Positions 1 through 5,496 of a stretch of 9,049 nt of DNA are shown one piece after another (position 1 is the first letter of the stretch; each line of letters starts with the position of its first letter). The notes under the pieces are model-generated. The model saw only the letters and a list, made by a program, of their open reading frames with translations. It was not told the DNA's origin and made no database searches. Location of the stretch: positions 1 through 9,049 of the forward strand of contig NZ_CALHII010000180.1 of NCBI RefSeq assembly GCF_938030815.1, given 5' to 3'. Made by a program: the position numbers and the translations under genes. This DNA is from an uncultured Campylobacter sp. GTDB taxonomy: Bacteria > Campylobacterota > Campylobacteria > Campylobacterales > Campylobacteraceae.

Positions 1-25
1 ATATAGCCAGAATTAATTATACACT

Positions 26-106
26 TCACAATGTGATATATTTTTTAGTATTTTGTTTAGAAAAATAATTTTCTATTCTTTCTAAATATTCATCTGATTT
101 ATCCAT
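26..106 (-). CDS. possible 26-codon small ORF or gene remnant
   Basis: On the minus strand an ATG at 104-106 opens a 26-codon frame ending in TGA at 26-28. The peptide (MDKSDEYLERIENYFSKQNT and six more residues) is charged and reads like real protein, unlike the hydrophobic antisense translation upstream in the same frame, which opposes the first plus-strand gene. No convincing Shine-Dalgarno precedes it; a TATAAA lies only about 12 nt upstream. It could be a remnant of a decayed gene, a very small protein, or chance. I do not recognise it. Confidence 0.2.
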   Translation of the reverse strand: MDKSDEYLERIENYFSKQNTKKYITL

Positions 107-126
107 TACTTTTAAAATTTTATAAT
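98..126 (+). promoter_or_regulatory. putative sigma70 promoter of the small-gene cassette
   Basis: A perfect TATAAT -10 box lies at 121-126, 23 nt before the first gene's ATG. A weak -35-like TTTATC at 98-103 is 17 bp upstream, and the spacer is T/A-rich, as is usual in Campylobacter where -35 boxes are poorly conserved. The predicted start near 132 leaves a short leader carrying the ribosome-binding site at 138-145. This suggests that the three-gene cassette can be expressed on its own. Confidence 0.5.
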
Positions 127-149
127 GAAAATATTTGAGGAAGGAAGAT

Positions 150-626
150 ATGGCAATTTGGCAATGTAAGTTTTTTATTCTGCCTAAAAGCGATACATAT
201 GATCTGCAATACGACCAGCAATATAGCAATATAAAGCTCTTTGAAGACGATAAGTATTGGAAAAAGGCAAAGATCAAAAAAGAGATATTTTCTGAAATTT
301 CGCACCTATTAAAGCCCGAAAAATCTTGGTCTAACGAAATAGATCTATATGGAAGCGAAAACGGCAATCGCTTAGAGGTACTTTTTGATGCTAATAATAT
401 AATAGAGTCCGTTACGTTTCGTATCGATTTTAGATCCGAGTATGAAGCGGTATTAAGGGGCATAATATCATTGTGCGAGAAAAATGGCTTTTGCATTATA
501 GACGATAGTTTAAAGAATTTAAAATTATCCTTTAATGCTATAAAAGAGGCAATCAACAAATCCAAAAACAAAGAATTTTTTACAGAACTTGTTAAAAATA
601 GTATAATAGGCGATAAAGACGAGTAG
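150..626 (+). CDS. hypothetical protein, immunity-protein-like, probably C-terminally shortened
   Basis: A 158-residue soluble acidic protein with no signal peptide or membrane segment. I chose ATG 150 over an in-frame TTG at 135 because AGGAAGG (about 138-145) sits just ahead of it. Visible motifs are WQC...LP near residues 4-12, a YW pair at 36-37, SWSNEIDLYG at 59-68 and RIDFR at 91-95. This W/LP/SWS/RxDxR pattern recalls small uncharacterised proteins found in toxin-immunity clusters; that is recall, not a database result. It is the first of three closely spaced genes and is AT-richer than the flanking housekeeping genes. The TAG stop is followed in the same frame by 16 coding-like codons ending at a TGA that would overlap the next gene's ATG, so this copy may be truncated by a nonsense mutation. 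A specific function cannot be assigned. Confidence 0.8.
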   Translation: MAIWQCKFFILPKSDTYDLQYDQQYSNIKLFEDDKYWKKAKIKKEIFSEISHLLKPEKSWSNEIDLYGSENGNRLEVLFDANNIIESVTFRIDFRSEYEAVLRGIISLCEKNGFCIIDDSLKNLKLSFNAIKEAINKSKNKEFFTELVKNSIIGDKDE

Positions 627-677
627 CCCATCATAGAAGCCGTAGATGATTTCAAATTTAAGGATGATTTTAAATGA
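627..677 (+). other. in-frame 3' extension behind the TAG stop of the first gene
   Basis: In frame with the upstream gene, codons 627-674 read PIIEAVDDFKFKDDFK and end in TGA at 675-677. The composition matches the acidic/lysine-rich upstream protein. The TGA would overlap the next ATG (674-676) as ATGA, the usual arrangement of translationally coupled genes. The likely history is that the gene once ended at 677 and was shortened by a new TAG at 624-626. Alternatives are suppression or readthrough of the TAG, or coincidence. Confidence 0.45.
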
Positions 678-1300
678 TTGTAAAATGTATAAAAGAAGAT
701 AGGCATGAGTATCTGGGGTTAAACAGAACCTATTTTGTTTATGGTATCCAATATGAAGAGGGACAGGTTTATTATTGCATATTGCCACTTGAAGATGATA
801 GAGCCTGGTATCGATTTGATAGTGAATATTTTCAAGTAATAGATGAAACGATACCTACGAATTGGACATTTGGGACGCACGAGGGATATTACAGATGGTT
901 TACCATATCTTACGAAGAGGCCGCAACCGATGAAGATCATTATGAAAAGCTTTTTGATGGAGACCCAATAGAAGAGGAAATTTTTAAGAAGAGAAGAGCC
1001 GAGATGATCGATGACGTATACAATACCCATATCATCAAAGATTTTAATCGTTTCATATATGATCTAAGCCCTAACCTATCGGTGCAGATGAATATTGCAA
1101 ATAAAGTACTGGATATAGAGATATCTGACGCAAACGCTGAGGCCAAACATCGCAAAATGAATATTTTAAAGGATGACGGATATAGCTGGTATTTGATAGA
1201 ATCGGACGTAAGCACCTTTAAAGCCAACGCTACTAATGATTATTTAAGACCCGTATTAAAATATCTTAAATTGTGGCTAGGCAGAAAGAATTTTAGATAA
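674..1300 (+). CDS. hypothetical protein, immunity-protein-like, 208 aa
   Basis: A soluble, strongly acidic 208-residue protein without signal or membrane segment. The ATG is preceded by AAGGA at 660-664 with 9-nt spacing. Residues 1-60 look like a small beta barrel ending in YFQVIDETIP. Residues 60-115 carry PTNW, a YY-containing stretch and FDGDP at 94-98, followed by a charged helix. This half resembles uncharacterised proteins I associate with immunity-gene arrays. Residues 115-208 are a second segment with alternating strands and helices that I do not recognise, so the protein may have two parts. It is the middle gene of the AT-rich cassette and was probably coupled to the upstream gene. 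Its 3' end carries an 11-bp direct repeat with 24-bp period running into the next gene's start region. Gene call is secure; function unknown. Confidence 0.82.
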   Translation: MIVKCIKEDRHEYLGLNRTYFVYGIQYEEGQVYYCILPLEDDRAWYRFDSEYFQVIDETIPTNWTFGTHEGYYRWFTISYEEAATDEDHYEKLFDGDPIEEEIFKKRRAEMIDDVYNTHIIKDFNRFIYDLSPNLSVQMNIANKVLDIEISDANAEAKHRKMNILKDDGYSWYLIESDVSTFKANATNDYLRPVLKYLKLWLGRKNFR

Positions 1301-1313
1301 CCAGGCAGAAAGA
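1279..1313 (+). repeat. short direct repeat at the gene junction (11 bp, 24-bp period)
   Basis: AGGCAGAAAGA occurs at 1279-1289 and again at 1303-1313. The first copy encodes GRK near the C-terminus of the 208-aa protein. The second lies after its TAA (1298-1300) and, in the same frame, reads PGRKI and then TAA at 1316-1318, just before the next ATG at 1320. The 24-bp period is a multiple of three. It suggests a small tandem duplication, since diverged, that created an earlier stop. Confidence 0.6.
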
Positions 1314-1319
1314 TTTAAT

Positions 1320-1562
1320 ATGACGAGCGCGACCGATAAAGAAATTTTTATAAAAATTTTAAACGAAGATATCGATGTATGGCGCCCAGTAAAGGCTGCT
1401 CAAATCGCGCAATATATTTTTAAAATTACCGATACGACGAAATTTGAATCCGAACTGGATGAAATTTTAGAATTCAAATACGACGATATTGTAAAATGTA
1501 GAGAAAAAGACGGCGATTTCTATGCTTTTGAGCTATTTATAAAAAACCCACCTTATAAATAG
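1320..1562 (+). CDS. small hypothetical protein with VWRPV motif, immunity-cassette member
   Basis: An 80-residue acidic soluble protein starting at ATG 1320, 19 nt after the preceding gene. The Shine-Dalgarno is weak (GAAAG about 7 nt upstream), so it may depend on coupling. The N-terminal half has NEDIDVWRPVKA at residues 15-26, then a strand (YIFKI at 32-36), an acidic stretch, and DDIVKCREKDGDFYAF at 55-70. The VWRPV...VxC...A pattern is one I recognise from many short uncharacterised bacterial proteins, commonly annotated only as hypothetical and often beside toxin/immunity genes. A role as an accessory or immunity protein is inferred from that context. It is the last gene of the cassette; the next gene has its own promoter. 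Confidence 0.78.
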   Translation: MTSATDKEIFIKILNEDIDVWRPVKAAQIAQYIFKITDTTKFESELDEILEFKYDDIVKCREKDGDFYAFELFIKNPPYK

Positions 1563-1582
1563 CGACACGCTTATCATATGGC

Positions 1583-1610
1583 TTGATTTAATCCCATTTT
1601 TCGCTATAAT
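1583..1610 (+). promoter_or_regulatory. sigma70-type promoter of the DUF3137 gene
   Basis: TTGATT at 1583-1588 and a consensus TATAAT at 1605-1610 are separated by 16 bp, 30 nt ahead of the ATG at 1641. The Shine-Dalgarno GGGGA lies at 1631-1635. This marks a new transcription unit, separating the DUF3137 gene from the AT-rich cassette. Confidence 0.7.
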
Positions 1611-1640
1611 GAGCGTCAAATTTCACTCACGGGGATAGCG

Positions 1641-2555
1641 ATGAGCCTTGTTTCTTACGAATTAAAAAAGCAAAAACTAGATGGAGCGCGCAATGTGGCG
1701 CTTTGGAAGGCGCGCGGCGGCGTGGCGGTGGTGGTGCTAGCGCTGTTTATTGCTATGCGCAAGGATTTTGGAGATTTCTCATTCCTGTTTTTATTAGTGT
1801 TGCTAGCTCTTGCTTATCCTGCTTACAAATACCTAGCTGTGCGCATTTCGCGTAAATTTGAAACACTCAGCGAAGAGGCTTTTAAAAATGAATTTCTGCT
1901 CTGGATCGCAAAGGAGCTGCGCCTTACCTTTCAGCCCTTCGGCGCGTTTTTGCTCGATGAAATTTACAAAAATCCGCTTCGTAAAGAGGCAAATTTATGC
2001 ACTTGCAAGCACGCGATAGTGGGCAAGACGCCCGAATTTGGCATAAAAATAGGCGATATCTGTCTGAGCCGCGACTTCGATAAAAACAGAGAGGATCGGG
2101 TATTTGAACTGGATAAAATTTTGCATCTCAAAAAAAAGGACGATACCGCGATCTTTGACGGGCTTTTTGCAAAATTTGATTTTAGCGAGACCTTCGATAG
2201 CCAAATTTTGGTCGTGCCGCGCGGAGAGTTCATCTTCGGCGCGTCGGATCTGAAGCTACTTAAAGATAGCCCGCATTTAAGCGCATCGTTTGACGTTTAT
2301 CTCAATAATCCTGCCGCCGCTGCATTTTTGCAAAACAAAAAAATTTTAGAAAATATGCAAACGATCACCGTAAATTTGTTCGGCAAAACCGAGCTTTACC
2401 TGGGCGAAAACAGCCTCGTAATCGGCGTTGAAAATAGCGAAATTTTCAAATCTGCGCCGAGCTCGCAAAGCGCGAAGCTGCTCGAAAGCCTAAATAAAAT
2501 GATCGAGATCGCTAAAATTTTTGCTTATCTTAAAAAGCTCGGGCAGGTAGAGTAG
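1641..2555 (+). CDS. DUF3137-family two-helix membrane protein
   Basis: A 304-residue protein of unknown function, probably in the inner membrane. GGGGA 5 nt before ATG 1641 supports the start. Two hydrophobic segments near residues 27-40 and 46-67 form an N-terminal hairpin, followed by a cytosolic domain of about 235 residues. That domain shows DUF3137-type features: FDGLFAKFDFSETF at 172-185 followed by an LVVPRGE strand, FDVYLNNPAAAAFL at 217-230, and the strand LYLGENSLVIGVE at 252-264. A CTC pair (C120, C122) sits just before the domain and may be incidental. The gene has its own promoter, converges on nrdA, and returns to the GC-richer composition of the housekeeping genes. Family assignment is by motif recall; biochemical role is unknown. 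Confidence 0.85.
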   Translation: MSLVSYELKKQKLDGARNVALWKARGGVAVVVLALFIAMRKDFGDFSFLFLLVLLALAYPAYKYLAVRISRKFETLSEEAFKNEFLLWIAKELRLTFQPFGAFLLDEIYKNPLRKEANLCTCKHAIVGKTPEFGIKIGDICLSRDFDKNREDRVFELDKILHLKKKDDTAIFDGLFAKFDFSETFDSQILVVPRGEFIFGASDLKLLKDSPHLSASFDVYLNNPAAAAFLQNKKILENMQTITVNLFGKTELYLGENSLVIGVENSEIFKSAPSSQSAKLLESLNKMIEIAKIFAYLKKLGQVE

Positions 2556-2628
2556 TCTACGCCTAAATTTGAGCGAGCGCTATTGGGCAATTTTATTTTT
2601 GCAAATCCGATCATAATCGCTCATAATT

Positions 2629-2664
2629 TAAGTAATTCACACCTCGAGAGGGGCGAATTACTTA
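2629..2664. repeat. 10-bp perfect inverted repeat between convergent genes
   Basis: TAAGTAATTC (2629-2638) is matched by its exact reverse complement GAATTACTTA (2655-2664). The 16-nt interior includes CTCGAG and can add three GC pairs (2642-2644 with 2649-2651) after a small bubble. It lies 74 nt after the DUF3137 stop and about 120 nt after the nrdA stop. Neither strand has an immediate U-run, although AATTTTGCCTTTT follows on the plus strand, so a canonical intrinsic terminator is doubtful. A weak bidirectional terminator or a protein-binding palindrome is possible. Confidence 0.6.
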
Positions 2665-2718
2665 GTGAATAATTTTGCCTTTTCATTAGTATTAAACGCT
2701 TAAATTTTTACAAAATTC

Positions 2719-2781
2719 TATGGCGGCGCTTAAAAATTTCAAAATTTTTCAAATTTTATATTCAACCATAGCGCCGCCGTA
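2719..2781 (-). terminator. putative nrdA terminator, long-loop GC hairpin
   Basis: Directly after the nrdA stop, minus-strand AGCGCCGCC/GGCGGCGCT arms (2770-2778 and 2722-2730) pair perfectly over 9 bp. A G-U and two A-U pairs extend the stem to 2719/2781. The 39-nt interior is A/T-rich and holds a nested AAAAATTT/AAATTTTT pair (2732-2749). Minus-strand sequence past the stem reads ATAGAATTTTGT, a weak U-tract. Position and GC stem suggest nrdA transcript termination or 3'-end protection; the long loop is atypical. Confidence 0.5.
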
Positions 2782-2783
2782 TC

Positions 2784-5156
2784 CTATTGACACCCCTCGC
2801 ATTCGATCGAGCGGTCCGCGACGTTGTTTAGCTTCTCGCTATCTGGGCTTTCGGAGCGCAGGTAGTAGGTCGATTTTAGCCCCAGCTGCCACGCGAGCGT
2901 GTAAATTTCGCTCAGATAGCCGCCGCTAGCTTTGTCTAGGCTCATGAAAATATTTAGGCTCTGGCCTTGGTCGATCCATTTTTGGCGGATGGCGCCCGCC
3001 TTTACTAGCAGGCGCTGATCAAGCTCGTATGCAGGTACGTACGCCTGCCACGTTTTCGGGCTTAAATTCGGCACGACGACCGGGATCATGCCGCTTAGAT
3101 TGTGCTCAAACCATTTGCGCTTATACACCGGCTCGATCGTCTGCGTGGTGCCTACGAGTATGCTGATGCTCGATGTCGGCGCGATCGCCATCAGGTAGCC
3201 GTTTCGCATGCCGTCGCGCTTTACTTTCTCGCGCAGTCCGTCCCAGTCGCAGCCGCTCTGCTCAAAAAGCCCGCCGCGCTTAACGAGCGCCTTGGCGTTT
3301 TCGTTCGCTAAATCGATCGGGAAAATTCCTTCGCTCCACTTCGAGCCCGCAAAATCGGGGTATTTGCCCTTTTCTACGGCTAAATTTGAACTTGCCTTGA
3401 TCGCGTTAAAGCTCACGTTTTCCATTATCCTATCAATCAGCTCGAAGTGCTCGTAGCTGCCCCACTTCACGCCGCGCTCAGCCAGCATCTGCGCTTCGCC
3501 CATTACGCCGAGCCCTATCGCGCGGGTTTTTAGATTGGTGTGTTTGACCTTGGCGTGCGGGTAAAAATTTAGATCGATGACGTTATCTAGCATCCGCACG
3601 GCGATCGGCATCACGCGAGCTATCTCCTCGCGGCTATTGATTTTGCTTAAATTTACGCTTGCAAGGTTGCAAACCGCCGTCGCGCCCTCGCTGCAGCCCT
3701 TTTCTACGATAAAAATTTCTTTGCCGCCCAGCGTGTCTAGCGCGGTGATCTTTTTCGCCTTTTTTACGATGCCCGCGTCGGTCGCCACATCTTCGTTTTC
3801 CTCAAACAGCCTCTCGCTGCCGTCAGCAAAAACGACTTTGATTTTGTAGTGGTTCGGCGCCGTATTTTGAAAAATTTCGGTGCATAAATTTGAGCTTCTG
3901 ATTAAACCTTGATGCGCGTTTGGATTGATGCGGTTGGCGTTATCTTTGAAGCACAAAAAGGGCATGCCCGTCTCAAAATAGCTCGTTAAAATTTTCTTCC
4001 AAAGCTCCTTTGCCAGGATAGTGGATTTTGAAATTTTATCATCGGCCTCGTACTGCTCGTAGCGCGCTTCAAATTCCGCGCCGTATAGATCGCTCAGATC
4101 GCTTACTTCTGCAGGATCGAATAGCGTCCACTTGCCACCGCTTTGAAGCCTTTTCATAAACAGATCGTTTATCCACAGCGCGGGGAAAATTTCATGCGCG
4201 CGGCGCCTCTCCTCGCCCGAGTTTTTGCGCAGATCGAGGAAGTCGCTCACGTCCATATGCCACGGCTCGATATACACGGCAATAGCGCCCTTGCGCGTGC
4301 CCAGCTGATCGACGGCGACGGCGATGTCGTTCGTGATCTTTAAAAACGGGATGATACCGCCCGCAGCGTTTTTATGCCCGTCAATGCTGCCGCCCATCGC
4401 GCGCACCTTGCACCAGTCCCAGCCGATACCGCCGCCGAATTTGCTCAGAAGCGCCATCTCTTTGTAGCTATCGAAAATTCCCTCGATATTATCGGGCGTG
4501 CTTCCCACGTAGCAGCTGCTTAGCTGATGTCGCGTCGTGCGGGCGTTTGAAAGCGTAGGGGTCGCGAGCATGACTTCAAATTTAGATATGAGATCGTAAA
4601 ATTTCTTCGCCCAGCTCTGGCAGTCAAGCTCGTTTTGCGCAAGGAACATCGCGATCGCCATAAACATCTGCTGCGGAAGCTCGATCGGCGCGCCGCTTTT
4701 ATCCTTGATGAGGTAGCGATCGTAAAGCGTCTTGATACCTAGGTAGTTAAACTGCAAATCGCGCTGCGGCTGCAGATAAGAATTTAGATCCTCAAGATCG
4801 TATTTTTCCTTTAAGCCGAGCATTATACGACCCGCCGCTTCGCCGCGAGCGAAGTAATCTTGTAGGCTGTTATAACCGCTAAAGCCCGTTACTTTATGAT
4901 ATAGATCGTATAAAAATAACCGCGCGGCGACAAAGGTCCAGTTCGGGCGATCCACGTCGATCTTCTCGACCGCGGTTTTGATGAGGGTTTGCTGAATCTC
5001 CTCCGTGGTGATCATATCGCGAAACTGGATCTTTGCGTCCACCTCAAGCTCACTAAGGCTTACGTTTTCTAGCCCCTCCACTGCCTCGCTCGTGTATTTT
5101 TTGATCTTGCTTACGTCAAGTTCCTCGGTTCTGCCGTTGCGTTTGATTACTTTCAT
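2784..5156 (-). CDS. nrdA: ribonucleoside-diphosphate reductase class Ia, alpha subunit
   Basis: The cytosolic large subunit, which with the radical-bearing beta subunit NrdB (not in this window) reduces NDPs to dNDPs for DNA synthesis. It has 790 residues against about 760 in E. coli. ATG 5154-5156 follows AAGGA at 5162-5166. An ATP-cone allosteric domain covers roughly residues 1-90, then the ten-stranded barrel. Catalytic residues are visible by family pattern: C215 in SSCYV, the NLCTE loop with N423, C425 and E427, C496 in AVCNLASVNLS, the radical-transfer pair Y764-Y765 in STYYLRS, the APTSS phosphate loop near 660, and the C-terminal redox pair C786/C789 in CEGC. The spacing from C425 to C496 is 71 residues, against 23 for the E. 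coli equivalents (C439-C462), so about 48 residues are inserted beside the active site. The gene appears to be transcribed alone from its own promoter with a structured leader. Confidence 0.97.
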   Translation of the reverse strand: MKVIKRNGRTEELDVSKIKKYTSEAVEGLENVSLSELEVDAKIQFRDMITTEEIQQTLIKTAVEKIDVDRPNWTFVAARLFLYDLYHKVTGFSGYNSLQDYFARGEAAGRIMLGLKEKYDLEDLNSYLQPQRDLQFNYLGIKTLYDRYLIKDKSGAPIELPQQMFMAIAMFLAQNELDCQSWAKKFYDLISKFEVMLATPTLSNARTTRHQLSSCYVGSTPDNIEGIFDSYKEMALLSKFGGGIGWDWCKVRAMGGSIDGHKNAAGGIIPFLKITNDIAVAVDQLGTRKGAIAVYIEPWHMDVSDFLDLRKNSGEERRRAHEIFPALWINDLFMKRLQSGGKWTLFDPAEVSDLSDLYGAEFEARYEQYEADDKISKSTILAKELWKKILTSYFETGMPFLCFKDNANRINPNAHQGLIRSSNLCTEIFQNTAPNHYKIKVVFADGSERLFEENEDVATDAGIVKKAKKITALDTLGGKEIFIVEKGCSEGATAVCNLASVNLSKINSREEIARVMPIAVRMLDNVIDLNFYPHAKVKHTNLKTRAIGLGVMGEAQMLAERGVKWGSYEHFELIDRIMENVSFNAIKASSNLAVEKGKYPDFAGSKWSEGIFPIDLANENAKALVKRGGLFEQSGCDWDGLREKVKRDGMRNGYLMAIAPTSSISILVGTTQTIEPVYKRKWFEHNLSGMIPVVVPNLSPKTWQAYVPAYELDQRLLVKAGAIRQKWIDQGQSLNIFMSLDKASGGYLSEIYTLAWQLGLKSTYYLRSESPDSEKLNNVADRSIECEGCQ

Positions 5157-5171
5157 ATCATTCCTTGAAAT

Positions 5172-5249
5172 TTAAAAATGCAAATTTAGCGTTAGTTTCC
5201 CAATATAAAATACGTCGTCAAAAGAGGCGGCGTAATAAATGCCGCTCAT
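5172..5249 (-). CDS. possible 25-codon upstream ORF in the nrdA leader
   Basis: A minus-strand ATG at 5247-5249 opens a frame of 25 codons that closes with TAA at 5172-5174, 15 nt before the nrdA ATG. The peptide begins MSGIYYAASFDDVFYIGKL, with three Tyr and three Phe, and reads like ordinary protein. GGCGGAG abuts the ATG, too close for an efficient ribosome-binding site. The start lies inside the loop of the leader hairpin, so initiation and folding would compete. It may be a leader peptide or a chance frame. Confidence 0.25.
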   Translation of the reverse strand: MSGIYYAASFDDVFYIGKLTLNLHF

Positions 5250-5263
5250 CTCCGCCGTCTTTT
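5220..5263 (-). promoter_or_regulatory. hairpin in the nrdA 5' leader
   Basis: In plus coordinates AAAAGAGGCGG (5220-5230) pairs with CCGCC (5252-5256) and TCTTTT (5258-5263), giving 11 bp with one bulged base at 5257 and a 21-nt loop. It falls within the predicted nrdA leader, about 63 nt before the start codon. On the minus strand the 3' arm ends in TCTTTTG, a short U-tract. It may act as an attenuator, stability element or translation-control structure. I recognise no known riboswitch class. Confidence 0.5.
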
Positions 5264-5295
5264 AAATTTACGCTAGCTGCGCTGCAAAATCGCGC

Positions 5296-5317
5296 ATTAT
5301 AGCCAAAATTGCTTAAG
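5296..5317 (-). promoter_or_regulatory. nrdA promoter
   Basis: On the minus strand a perfect TATAAT (5296-5301) is preceded by CAATTTTGGC, matching the Campylobacter pattern of a T-rich tract and a G just upstream of the -10 with no recognisable -35 (AGATAG at the -35 position is not consensus). Transcription would start near 5289, giving a leader of about 130 nt. The box overlaps one arm of an inverted repeat (5298-5354), which could allow repression. Confidence 0.6.
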
Positions 5318-5354
5318 CCTATCTGTCATTGCAAATATGAGATTTTGGCTTATA
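5298..5354. repeat. inverted repeat overlapping the nrdA -10 box
   Basis: AGCCAAAAT (5301-5309) and ATTTTGGCT (5342-5350) are exact reverse complements. TAT (5298-5300) and ATA (5352-5354) extend the match across one unpaired base. The two ATTTTGGC-TATA blocks point outward: one is the nrdA promoter on the minus strand, and the other would be a weak plus-strand promoter with TATAGA at 5351-5356. It may be an operator or a divergent promoter pair. Confidence 0.45.
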
Positions 5355-5439
5355 GATTTTAAAATTTAACGAAGCGGGCGGCAATGATGCGGTAAAATTT
5401 GAGCGAAATTTTATGGTAGCGGCACGAAATTCTGCAGGT

Positions 5440-5469
5440 AAAAATTTACGCAAAGCTTTGCGAAATTTT
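5440..5469. repeat. bulged palindrome centred on CGCAAAGCTTTGCG
   Basis: A perfect 14-bp palindrome (5449-5462) is flanked by A/T arms, AAAAATTTA on the left and AAATTTT on the right, which continue the symmetry with one offset base. With no loop at the centre it is more likely a protein-binding or cruciform site than an RNA hairpin. Its half-site CGCAAAG recurs in the terminator stem at 5497-5529. Confidence 0.45.
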
Positions 5470-5496
5470 GCGCCGAAAAAGCAGGAAAACAAAAAT

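Noticed and set aside
26..706. A 226-codon minus-strand reading frame opposite the first cassette gene
   Set aside because: Its translation is hydrophobic and serine/leucine-rich, as expected for the antisense of a plus-strand gene, and the plus-strand gene has a promoter and ribosome-binding site. Only its last 26 codons look protein-like and are reported separately.
2547..2622. GTAGA/TCTAC mini-hairpin at the DUF3137 stop and a GAGCGA/TCGCTC pair (2571-2576, 2617-2622) as a terminator
   Set aside because: The stems are only 5-6 bp, one with a 40-nt loop, and no U-tract follows; this is expected by chance.
2611..2627. TCATAAT repeated at 10-bp spacing as a regulator site
   Set aside because: Only two copies of a 7-bp AT-rich word, in a gap downstream of both flanking genes where an operator is not expected.
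2720..2929. 69-codon plus-strand ORF over the nrdA 3' end
   Set aside because: Most of it is antisense to conserved nrdA codons, it has no ribosome-binding site, and the arginine/serine-rich translation is typical of a shadow frame.
5198..5213. CAATATAAAATACG resembling part of an NrdR box upstream of nrdA
   Set aside because: The match to the palindromic NrdR consensus is partial, there is no second box one and a half helical turns away, and it lies downstream of the predicted promoter.
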